Source: Lawsonibacter sp. (GTDB lineage Bacteria > Bacillota > Clostridia > Oscillospirales > Oscillospiraceae). From it: 8,225 bases of DNA. The stretch lies in contig JAAWLY010000091.1 in assembly GCA_022798155.1 (NCBI GenBank), forward strand, positions 1 through 8,225, written 5' to 3'. Positions 1 through 5,356 of this stretch are shown here, piece by piece (position 1 is the stretch's first letter; the number at the start of each line of letters is the position of its first letter). The translations under genes were made by a program, and so were the position numbers. The notes beneath the pieces were generated by a model that worked only from the letters and a program-made list of their open reading frames with translations, searched no databases and was not told where the DNA came from.

Positions 1-134
1 ACGGCCAGGGCGTGGGCCAGCACCGCCACCTGGTGGGAGTGCTCCTGGATGTTCTCCAGCCGGGTGTTGCGCATCAGGCCCCAGCGGTTGATGTACCGCA
101 TCCGGGAGATCATGGGGAAAAAGTTGTAGGCCAC
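1..134 (-). CDS. yfbR: YfbR-type 5'-deoxynucleotidase (HD domain), N-terminal 44 residues, runs off left edge
   Basis: This is the 5' end of a minus-strand gene whose remainder lies outside the window. Members of this HD-domain family dephosphorylate deoxyribonucleoside 5'-monophosphates in the cytoplasm, as part of nucleotide salvage and pool control. The visible protein reads like the start of E. coli YfbR: an NFF..ISRMR..NRW..MRN.R.EN..EHS.QVA.LAHALA pattern, with Arg17-Trp18 matching the YfbR pair that selects deoxyribose and His32 in EHS matching the first metal ligand. The HD pair itself is off the edge. I chose the GTG at 134 because AAAGGAG (146-152) precedes it by 11 bases and the N-terminus aligns with YfbR; ATG at 113 is the alternative. 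Its own promoter lies at 167-195. The family call is firm; substrate preference is inferred from the family. Confidence 0.85.
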   Translation of the reverse strand, partial: MAYNFFPMISRMRYINRWGLMRNTRLENIQEHSHQVAVLAHALA

Positions 135-166
135 GGTTTCAAACGCTCCTTTGTTCAAGTCGTACC

Positions 167-195
167 ATTTTAACACAGGATGGAGCGGTTGTAAA
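167..195 (-). promoter_or_regulatory. Promoter of the YfbR-type gene
   Basis: On the minus strand TTTACA (190-195) and TAAAAT (167-172) are separated by 17 bases, a close sigma-A match. Transcription would start near 160, giving a short leader of about 25 bases before the GTG start. It lies downstream of the XRE gene's terminator, so the nucleotidase gene is probably transcribed independently. Confidence 0.7.
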
Positions 196-218
196 CCGGA
201 AAAGCGGCGGGAGGGCAC

Positions 219-246
219 AAAAAAGGACGGCTTGTCAGCCGTCCTT
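219..246 (-). terminator. Rho-independent terminator of the XRE regulator gene, overlapping its stop codon
   Basis: AAGGACGGC (223-231) is perfectly complementary to GCCGTCCTT (238-246), with a 6-base centre. On the minus strand the stem runs into a U tract (A run 219-224 on the plus strand). The stop codon of the XRE gene (235-237) sits in the loop and the stem's first arm encodes the last residues, so gene and terminator are fused compactly. Confidence 0.85.
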
Positions 247-912
247 CTCCGGAAATCTCTTGTTCTTCCACGCCCTGCCGCAGTTCCGACCGGTGAAAAC
301 AAGCAGGGCCAGAGTCAGCAGGCCCCGGATAATCCCCACGGCGGCGGCAAGATAATAGGTACGCTTTCTCATCTCTGGGTTCACGATCAAATGATACAGT
401 ATCCGCAGACCGCCCGTCAGCCCCCAGGGCGATACGCTGGTGTATGGATTCAGGACGAGCAGGCTCAGTGCCACGGCCAGCCAGCCCAAGATCAGCCAGG
501 GGTGTTTTTTCGCCAGCAGCAGAGGCAGGCCCAGGATGACCAGGGCGGCGGCCGCCCAGATGAGCAGGGGCGCGCCCATCAGTCCGATGATGGCCAGCGC
601 CACCCCGGAGACCTCCATTACAATTCCCAGCTTCTGAATGGGGAACAGCTCCTCTTTCCACTCCCGCTCCACATAGATTACCTTTGTTTCCGGCGGCTCC
701 GGGGGCTGGGGGTACTCCCCGTCCCGGACCAGCTCGTCCACCGTCACGCCGAACAGGTCGGCTAAGCGTATGATTTTATCCAGGTCGGGGGTGGACTGGG
801 CCGTCTCCCACTTGCTCACACTCTGCCGGGAGACCTCCAGCTTCTCCGCCAAACCATCCTGGGACATGCCCCGCTGGGTGCGCAGGGACAATATTTTTTC
901 CGCTAGTGTCAT
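235..912 (-). CDS. XRE-family DNA-binding regulator with C-terminal membrane domain
   Basis: A 225-aa protein with an N-terminal helix-turn-helix of the Cro/CI type (about residues 3-62: ILSLRTQRGMSQ, then LAEKLEVSRQSVSKWE and the typical tail LADLFGVTVDELV). A proline-rich linker (67-75) follows, then a hydrophobic region with about four likely membrane segments (near 95-113, 115-134, 138-155 and 186-206) and a basic C-terminus. Membrane-tethered XRE regulators of this layout are common in Firmicutes; they bind DNA close to the membrane and usually act as local repressors. The signal sensed is unknown. Start: ATG at 912 with AGGAGG eight bases upstream. It is divergent from the TetR gene and shares a 114-base regulatory region with it. 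Its promoter is at 941-968. Regulation of its neighbours is inference from position. Confidence 0.85.
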   Translation of the reverse strand: MTLAEKILSLRTQRGMSQDGLAEKLEVSRQSVSKWETAQSTPDLDKIIRLADLFGVTVDELVRDGEYPQPPEPPETKVIYVEREWKEELFPIQKLGIVMEVSGVALAIIGLMGAPLLIWAAAALVILGLPLLLAKKHPWLILGWLAVALSLLVLNPYTSVSPWGLTGGLRILYHLIVNPEMRKRTYYLAAAVGIIRGLLTLALLVFTGRNCGRAWKNKRFPEKDG

Positions 913-916
913 AGGC

Positions 917-948
917 TTGACCTCCTCTCAATTCTCCTTTATTATAGT
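917..948 (+). promoter_or_regulatory. Weak candidate promoter for the TetR gene
   Basis: TTGACC (917-922) and TATAGT (943-948) lie on the plus strand, but the 20-base spacing is longer than the usual 16-18. No better plus-strand promoter was found in 913-1026. It overlaps the XRE promoter. If real, the 988-1008 palindrome would lie in the transcribed leader, where a bound repressor could block elongation. Confidence 0.25.
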
Positions 949-968
949 GGAAGAGACGCAAAAAGCAA
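941..968 (-). promoter_or_regulatory. Promoter of the XRE regulator gene
   Basis: On the minus strand TTGCTT (963-968) and a perfect TATAAT (941-946) are spaced by 16 bases. A strong AGGAGG lies just downstream, eight bases before the ATG at 912. The TATAAT overlaps a possible plus-strand -10 element, so divergent transcription could compete here. Confidence 0.75.
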
Positions 969-987
969 TCAAGTCCGCTTGGAAATT

Positions 988-1008
988 TCCGCAACTGACA
1001 GTTGCGGA
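988..1008. promoter_or_regulatory. 21-bp palindrome, candidate operator between xre and tetR genes
   Basis: The arm TCCGCAACTG is followed by a single central A and then its exact reverse complement, giving ten perfect pairs on each side. It lies six bases before the AGGAGG of the TetR gene and about 20 bases upstream of the -35 of the XRE promoter. Size and symmetry suit a TetR-dimer operator, so autoregulation is the simplest reading. In RNA it could also fold into a hairpin next to the ribosome binding site. A 10-bp palindrome GGAAATTTCC (981-990) abuts it. Confidence 0.6.
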
Positions 1009-1026
1009 GGGGCAGGAGGGGTCCAA

Positions 1027-1620
1027 ATGGCCAAAAAGAGTACCCGGAACACCCGGGAGAAGATCATCGACGCGGCCTGGAAGCTGTTTTACCGCCAGGG
1101 CTACGACGGCACCACCGTGGAGGAGATTATCGAGGAGTCGGGCACCTCCCGGGGGTCGTTTTACCACTACTTCCAGGGCAAGGACGCCTTGCTGTCCACC
1201 CTGGCCGACGTCTTCGACCGGAAGTATGAGGAGTTGACCGAAACATTAGACCCAAATCAGGACCGGTTCGAGCAGCTGATGTACTTAAACCGGGAGCTGT
1301 TCACCATGCTGGAGAACTCCATCTCCCTGGACCTGGTGGCCAGGCTGTACTCCTCCCAGCTCATCACCCGGGGGGACAAATCCCTGATGGACCACAACCG
1401 CATCTACTACCGCTTGCTGCGGCAGATTGTCCTCCAGGGCCAGGAGCGGGGGGAGCTGCGGGGGGATGTCACCGCCAGCGAGGTGGTCCGGGTCTACGCC
1501 CTGTGCGAGCGGGCTCTGATCTACGACTGGTGCCTGTCTCAGGGGGACTACTCTCTGTCTCAGTACGGCCGGACCATGATGCCCATGTTTTTACAAGGCT
1601 TTCGTGGAAAACAATCGTAA
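1027..1620 (+). CDS. TetR-family transcriptional regulator
   Basis: A 197-aa cytoplasmic one-component regulator. The N-terminal TetR helix-turn-helix is clear (residues 8-55: TREKIIDAAWKLFYRQGYDGTTV, EEIIEESGTSRGSFYHYF, GKDALL). The remainder (about 60-190) is an all-helical ligand-binding and dimer region with no motif that names the ligand. Such proteins normally repress by binding a palindrome and let go on ligand binding. Start: ATG at 1027 with AGGAGG (1014-1019) seven bases upstream; an in-frame ATG at 979 is rejected because it would read through the palindrome and has no ribosome binding site. A strong hairpin terminator follows at 1659, so the symporter downstream is probably not in the same transcript. 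Its targets are unknown; the 988-1008 palindrome and the flanking XRE and symporter genes are the likeliest. Confidence 0.9.
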   Translation: MAKKSTRNTREKIIDAAWKLFYRQGYDGTTVEEIIEESGTSRGSFYHYFQGKDALLSTLADVFDRKYEELTETLDPNQDRFEQLMYLNRELFTMLENSISLDLVARLYSSQLITRGDKSLMDHNRIYYRLLRQIVLQGQERGELRGDVTASEVVRVYALCERALIYDWCLSQGDYSLSQYGRTMMPMFLQGFRGKQS

Positions 1621-1629
1621 GTTTGTAAG

Positions 1630-1661
1630 AATGTACAAAACTGTATGTTAGAAAATGTACA
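1630..1661. repeat. Direct repeat of AATGTACA, 24-base period
   Basis: AATGTACA occurs at 1630-1637 and again at 1654-1661 (24 bases start to start), each containing the palindrome TGTACA. The second copy runs three bases into the terminator stem. It could be a pair of regulator half-sites above the symporter promoters, or chance in AT-rich DNA. Confidence 0.3.
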
Positions 1662-1706
1662 CTCTGTTTTTCTTGATATATCAAGGAAAATAGAGTGTTT
1701 TATATT
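1659..1706 (+). terminator. Long hairpin terminator after the TetR gene
   Basis: Positions 1659-1678 pair with 1679-1698 along their whole length: 20 complementary positions including two G-U wobbles, though the innermost bases must form the loop. The stem ends ACACTCT/AGAGTGT and is followed on the plus strand by TTTTATATT. It begins about 39 bases after the TetR stop codon. The stem is longer and more AT-rich than a standard terminator, so an additional role cannot be excluded. Confidence 0.65.
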
Positions 1707-1732
1707 GATAAGTACGGAGTTTGTTCTATATT
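1705..1732 (+). promoter_or_regulatory. Symporter promoter candidate P1
   Basis: TTGATA (1705-1710) and TATATT (1727-1732) are separated by 16 bases, directly after the terminator. The start would be near 1739, leaving a leader of about 80 bases before the symporter ATG. Confidence 0.5.
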
Positions 1733-1759
1733 GCGTTCTTTATTTTTTTCTGGTATGAT
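1731..1759 (+). promoter_or_regulatory. Symporter promoter candidate P2 with extended -10
   Basis: TTGCGT (1731-1736) and TATGAT (1754-1759) are separated by 17 bases, and the -10 is preceded by TGG, an extended -10 (TGn) motif. The start would be near 1766, with a leader of about 55 bases. Its -35 overlaps the P1 -10, so the two would be alternatives. Confidence 0.55.
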
Positions 1760-1776
1760 ACCAATAATCTGCTTTT

Positions 1777-1797
1777 GGCGGCTTTGTGTGTGCCGCC
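1777..1797 (+). other. Leader hairpin upstream of the symporter ribosome binding site
   Basis: GGCGGC (1777-1782) pairs perfectly with GCCGCC (1792-1797) around a 9-base loop, about 12 bases before GGGAGGA. It is not followed immediately by a U tract, so it is unlikely to be a simple terminator; it may stabilise the 5' end or affect translation. Confidence 0.4.
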
Positions 1798-1820
1798 GGA
1801 TCGCTTTTGGGAGGAATTTT

Positions 1821-3350
1821 ATGACTACCGCGCAAATTTGTATTATGGCGACCATTATTCTGTATCTCTGCTTCGTGATTTTTACCGGCGTGATGATCGG
1901 CCGCCGCTCCAAGAAGAGCGCCGAGGGCTTCTACCTGGGCGGCCGGGGGATGGGCCCTCTGGTCACCGCCATGAGCGCCGAGGCGTCTGACATGAGCAGC
2001 TACCTTCTCATGGGCATCCCCGGCCTGGCCTATCTGTCCGGCGTGGCCGATGCCAGCTGGACCGCCATTGGTCTGGCTGTGGGCACCTATCTGAACTTTC
2101 TGCTGGTAGCCCGGCGGCTGCGCCGTTACAGCGCCAAGCTGGACGCCATTACCATCCCCAGCTTTATCTCCAAGCGCTACGGGGAGAAAAAGCCTGTAAT
2201 CATGTGCATCTCCGCCCTGATTATCCTGATCTTCTTCGTGCCCTATGTGGCCTCCGGTCTGGCAGCCATCGGCAAGCTGTTCAACAGCCTCTTCGGCTGG
2301 GACTACATGCTGGCGGTGGTCATCGGCGCCATTGTGATTATCAGCTACACCTCCATCGGCGGCTTTTCCGCCGTGGCCACCATGGACCTGATCCAGTCCG
2401 TTATTATGACCGTCGCCCTGGCCGTCATTGTGGTGTTCGGCATCGTCCAGGCCGGGGGCATGGACGCGGTGCTGGAGCACGCCCGCTCCCTGCCCGGCTT
2501 CTTCAGCTTCAGCCAGACCTATAATGCGGCGGACAACTCCGCTGAGCCCTACGGTCTGATCCGCATCGTCTCCATGATGGCCTGGGGACTGGGCTACTTT
2601 GGAATGCCCCACATCCTGGTACGTTTCATGGCCATCCGGGACGAGAACGAGCTGAAGCTCTCCCGCCGCATCGCCGCGGTGTGGGTGGTCCTCTCCATGG
2701 GGGTAGCGGTGTTTATCGGCATTGTGGGCCACGCCGTTTCCGCCGCCGGACGGATCCCCGCCCTGGAGGGCAGCGCCACCGAAACGGTGATTGTCCGGCT
2801 TTCTGACCTGCTGTCCGGCTACGGCATTGTGCCCGCTGTTATCGCCGGCTGCATCCTGGCCGGTATCCTGGCGGCGACCATGTCCACCGCTGACAGCCAG
2901 CTGCTGGCCGCCTCCTCCGCCTTTTCGGAGAACCTGGTACAAAATGTGTTCGGCGTGAAGCTGACCCAGAAGCAGACCATGCTGTGCGCCCGGCTTACCG
3001 TTGTGGTCATTGCCATTATCGCCCTGTTCCTGGCTCGGGACCCGGACAGCAATGTGTTTCAGATCGTCTCCTTCGCCTGGGCGGGCTTCGGCGCCACCTT
3101 TGGCCCCGCTATGCTGTGCGCCCTGTTCTGGAAACGGAGCAACCGCCAGGGGATTATGGCCGGCCTGGTGGCGGGCGGCGTAATGATCTTTGTGTGGAAG
3201 TTCCTGGTCAAACCCCTGGGCGGCGTGTGGAACATCTACGAACTGCTGCCCGCCTTCCTGGTGGCGCTGGCCGCCATTGTGGTGGTCTCCCTGATTACCC
3301 CCGCGCCAGAGGCCGACGTGGTTAAAACTTTTGAGGATTACGACCGATAA
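1821..3350 (+). CDS. putP: Sodium/proline symporter, PutP type (SSS family)
   Basis: A 509-aa polytopic inner-membrane protein, close to the 502 aa of E. coli PutP, importing L-proline with Na+. PutP hallmarks are visible in order: LGGRGMGPLVTAMSAEASDMSSYLLMG with Asp57 matching the Na+-critical Asp55, FFVPYVASG with Tyr142 matching Tyr140, AWGLGYFGMPHI with Trp255, Tyr259 and Pro263 matching proline-site residues of TM7, the Na2-site Ser355-Thr356 in MSTADSQLL, and SFAWAGFGATFGP near 417. About 13 membrane segments are expected. Start: ATG at 1821 with GGGAGGA six to twelve bases upstream; the 42-codon upstream extension runs through the promoter region and is rejected. It stands alone between a terminator and a convergent operon. 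The preceding TetR protein may regulate it, but that is inference. Another amino acid or osmolyte substrate remains possible, though the proline-site residues argue for proline. Confidence 0.85.
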   Translation: MTTAQICIMATIILYLCFVIFTGVMIGRRSKKSAEGFYLGGRGMGPLVTAMSAEASDMSSYLLMGIPGLAYLSGVADASWTAIGLAVGTYLNFLLVARRLRRYSAKLDAITIPSFISKRYGEKKPVIMCISALIILIFFVPYVASGLAAIGKLFNSLFGWDYMLAVVIGAIVIISYTSIGGFSAVATMDLIQSVIMTVALAVIVVFGIVQAGGMDAVLEHARSLPGFFSFSQTYNAADNSAEPYGLIRIVSMMAWGLGYFGMPHILVRFMAIRDENELKLSRRIAAVWVVLSMGVAVFIGIVGHAVSAAGRIPALEGSATETVIVRLSDLLSGYGIVPAVIAGCILAGILAATMSTADSQLLAASSAFSENLVQNVFGVKLTQKQTMLCARLTVVVIAIIALFLARDPDSNVFQIVSFAWAGFGATFGPAMLCALFWKRSNRQGIMAGLVAGGVMIFVWKFLVKPLGGVWNIYELLPAFLVALAAIVVVSLITPAPEADVVKTFEDYDR

Positions 3351-3364
3351 ACCTGCATTTGTGT

Positions 3365-3400
3365 CAGGCGGGGGAGGCGACATAGCGCTTCCCCCGCCTG
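3365..3400 (+). terminator. GC-rich hairpin after putP
   Basis: CAGGCGGGGG (3365-3374) pairs with CCCCCGCCTG (3391-3400), and the stem continues inward to 15 pairs (one G-U) with a 6-base loop. It starts 15 bases after the putP stop. There is no U tract on either side, so it may act as an mRNA 3'-end stabiliser or a U-poor terminator rather than a textbook one. Confidence 0.5.
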
Positions 3401-3406
3401 TGTATG

Positions 3407-3436
3407 AAAAAGAGGGCTTCTTCATGAAGCCCTCTT
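3407..3436 (-). terminator. Rho-independent terminator of the phosphorelay operon
   Basis: AAGAGGGCTTC (3410-3420) and GAAGCCCTCTT (3426-3436) form a perfect 11-bp stem with a 5-base loop. On the minus strand it is followed by five U residues (A run 3407-3411). It begins 18 bases after the Hpt stop codon. Transcripts of putP would also cross this stem, but without a U tract. Confidence 0.85.
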
Positions 3437-3454
3437 GGTATATCCGTATAAAAT

Positions 3455-3808
3455 TTACATGTGCTGAAATGTTTCGATTGCGGCCCGGGTCAGGGCGTAA
3501 TCTGTCTCTACTGTGGGAAGCAGCTGCGCGGCCAGGTCGTAATTCTTGGTACGCAGTGCCTCGGTGATCTCGTGGCTGGACTGATACAGCCGGGTAAAGC
3601 TAAGATTTTGGCTTACCCCTTTCAGCGTATGGGCCGCCCGGAATGCCTCCTCATAGTTGCCGGCATGCATGGAGTCCTCCAAAAGCTGAAAAGACGGGTC
3701 GGTTAGAAACTTCCCTACGAATTTGCGTACCAGCGCCTCGCTGTACAGCCGGTTTAAAACCTCCTCATAGTCACCGCCCAGGGTGGCATAGCACTCTTGA
3801 ATGGTCAA
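3455..3808 (-). CDS. Stand-alone Hpt (histidine phosphotransfer) protein
   Basis: A 117-aa cytoplasmic protein consisting of one Hpt domain. The phospho-acceptor is His60 in AAHTLKGVSQNLSF, the canonical HxLKG signature, inside a four-helix arrangement (acidic amphipathic helices before and after). It should accept phosphate from the receiver of the hybrid kinase and pass it to the receiver of the HD-GYP regulator, both encoded upstream in the operon. Start: TTG at 3808, which overlaps the stop of the previous gene as TTGA. AGGAGG (3816-3821) lies seven bases upstream and no ATG or GTG suits that site. The longer reading beginning at 3886 lies inside the previous gene and its first 26 residues look like out-of-frame sequence. 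Overlap implies translational coupling. The role in the relay is inferred from domain type and linkage. Confidence 0.88.
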   Translation of the reverse strand: MTIQECYATLGGDYEEVLNRLYSEALVRKFVGKFLTDPSFQLLEDSMHAGNYEEAFRAAHTLKGVSQNLSFTRLYQSSHEITEALRTKNYDLAAQLLPTVETDYALTRAAIETFQHM

Positions 3809-5352
3809 TGTTTCTCCTCCTCTTCCTGATATTCCACCACTTTGCCAATGGCTCCTGTGTATTGGGGCTTCTCGTCCGCGGACCACATGGCCCGGCTGAT
3901 GATATGGACAGGCCGTGTCCGTCCGTTCAGACAGATGTCGCAGTCGTACTCTACCACCGGCTGCTCCGGCGTGCTGTCCTGGAGCAGCTGAGCCAATCCC
4001 GCCAGTTGGTCTGGGCTGACAATTTGTTTCACCTTTTCATTGTGGTAGGGGTCCACCGTGGCCTCCTCCAGCCCCAAAAGCCGGGCCCCCACAGGGGACA
4101 GAGTGAGCATGGGGGGCGTTTGGGTATACTCAAAGAGGACATGCTCAGACAGTGAGTTGAAGAAGTGGTGAATGGCCCGCTCCTGCTCCAAGATGCGTAG
4201 GGTACGGTCGGGCGCAGACAGCTCCTCATATTGCATCATTTCGGCGGCTTCGGCAGCGGTATTCTCCATTGCCCGCTGGTCCACCCGGACCACAGTGTCC
4301 ACCGCCATCTCCCGCTGGATGATATCGCTGCTCTCCACCAGGCACTCCAACAGCAGGGGCTGGAACGTGCCGCACTCGCCGTTCAGAATCATGGCCAGCG
4401 CCTTTTCGTGGGGGTGGGCCGGCTTATAGACCCGCTCGCTGGTCAGGGCGTCGTACACGTCGGCCAGCGACACCACCTGGGCGGAGATAGGGATTTCCTC
4501 CCCTACCAGCCCGTCGGGATAGCCCCTGCCGTCGTACCGCTCGTGGTGCCAGCGGCAGATTTCATAGGCGTATTTTACCAGCGGCTCGTCCTGGAAGGGG
4601 ACCCCCTTCATCATGTCGGCCCCCATCTGGGAGTGGCCCTTCATGATCTCGAACTCCTCCTTGGTAAACTTGCCCGGCTTATTGAGAATCTCGCTGGGGA
4701 TGCAGATCTTGCCGGCGTCGTGGAGGGTGGAGGCGTTGCTGATCAGGTTGATAGTTTCGCGGTCCAGCTTATATTTGTCCGTTTTGCGCATCAGGCTTTT
4801 CAGCAAAATCTCCGTCATGGTCTGGATATGTAGAACATGCAGGCCGCTCTCCTCATTGCGGAACTCCACAATGTGGCTGAGGATGGAGATCATCAGATTG
4901 TTGACTCGCTCCTTCTGGTAAATCTGCTCGTTTACCATTGCGGTGAGCCGGCGCTGCTTGGCGTAGAGCATGATGGTGTTGATGACACGGCGGCGGACCA
5001 CCATCATATCGAAAGGCCGGCTGATGTAGTCGGTAACGCCCATGTCGTAGGCCCGCTCGATAAAGGTGTGGGTGCTCTCGGCGGAGATCATGATGACGGG
5101 CACGCTGTCGATCCAGTTATATTTGTTCATGGCGGACAGCACGCCGAATCCGTCCATGTTGGGCATCACAATATCCAGTAAAACCAGGGATATCTCCTGC
5201 TCCCTCTGCTGAAGGATGGCCACTGCCTGCAAGCCGTCCTCCGCCTCGATAATGTCATAAGATTCCTCCAGCATAGAGCGAAGAATCGAGCGGTTCATTT
5301 CTGAGTCGTCGGCCACCAGAATGGTGTACCGCTGCTCCCCTTTTGGGGCCAT
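3805..5352 (-). CDS. Response regulator: receiver, HD-GYP phosphodiesterase, C-terminal PAS-like domain
   Basis: A 515-aa cytoplasmic output protein of the phosphorelay. The receiver (about 10-125) has acidic Asp15-Asp16, phospho-acceptor Asp60 in LLDIVMPNMDG and Ser90, but Arg112 stands where the conserved Lys normally precedes Pro (SRPF). An HD-GYP domain (about 150-350) follows with the HD pair His211-Asp212 in HDAGKICIPSEILNKPG, His240, HHERYDGRGYPDGL with the GYP triad at 277-279, and SLADVYDALTS. This family hydrolyses cyclic-di-GMP using a metal centre. The last 130 residues (about 385-508) resemble a PAS fold (LLGLEE, IVSPDQL, GAIGKVVEY), which may bind a ligand or a partner. Start: ATG at 5352, AAGGAG nine bases upstream, four bases after the kinase stop codon. 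Cyclic-di-GMP hydrolysis is inferred from intact motifs; another cyclic dinucleotide is possible. Confidence 0.9.
   Translation of the reverse strand: MAPKGEQRYTILVADDSEMNRSILRSMLEESYDIIEAEDGLQAVAILQQREQEISLVLLDIVMPNMDGFGVLSAMNKYNWIDSVPVIMISAESTHTFIERAYDMGVTDYISRPFDMMVVRRRVINTIMLYAKQRRLTAMVNEQIYQKERVNNLMISILSHIVEFRNEESGLHVLHIQTMTEILLKSLMRKTDKYKLDRETINLISNASTLHDAGKICIPSEILNKPGKFTKEEFEIMKGHSQMGADMMKGVPFQDEPLVKYAYEICRWHHERYDGRGYPDGLVGEEIPISAQVVSLADVYDALTSERVYKPAHPHEKALAMILNGECGTFQPLLLECLVESSDIIQREMAVDTVVRVDQRAMENTAAEAAEMMQYEELSAPDRTLRILEQERAIHHFFNSLSEHVLFEYTQTPPMLTLSPVGARLLGLEEATVDPYHNEKVKQIVSPDQLAGLAQLLQDSTPEQPVVEYDCDICLNGRTRPVHIISRAMWSADEKPQYTGAIGKVVEYQEEEEKH
3806..3821 (-). promoter_or_regulatory. 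Ribosome binding site deciding the TTG start of the Hpt gene
   Basis: AGGAGGAG (3814-3821) with TTG at 3806-3808. The same bases encode the glutamate run at the C-terminus of the HD-GYP protein (QEEEEKH), and the TTG shares two bases with that protein's TGA stop. This fixes the start and suggests reinitiation. Confidence 0.8.
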
Positions 5353-5356
5353 AAAC

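Noticed and set aside
151..765. A 204-codon open frame on the plus strand opposite the XRE gene
   Set aside because: It has a low-complexity Gln/Pro/Gly/Arg-rich translation, reads across the yfbR promoter and the terminator, and conflicts with the clear XRE helix-turn-helix on the minus strand.
979..1026. A 16-residue N-terminal extension of the TetR protein from ATG 979
   Set aside because: It has no ribosome binding site and would translate the palindrome and the AGGAGG that belongs to the ATG at 1027.
1740..3425. A 561-codon open frame on the minus strand opposite putP
   Set aside because: It mirrors the putP codon pattern, has a low-complexity His/Gly/Gln/Asp-rich translation with no domain, and reads through the promoter and terminator regions. 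PutP on the plus strand has full family motifs.
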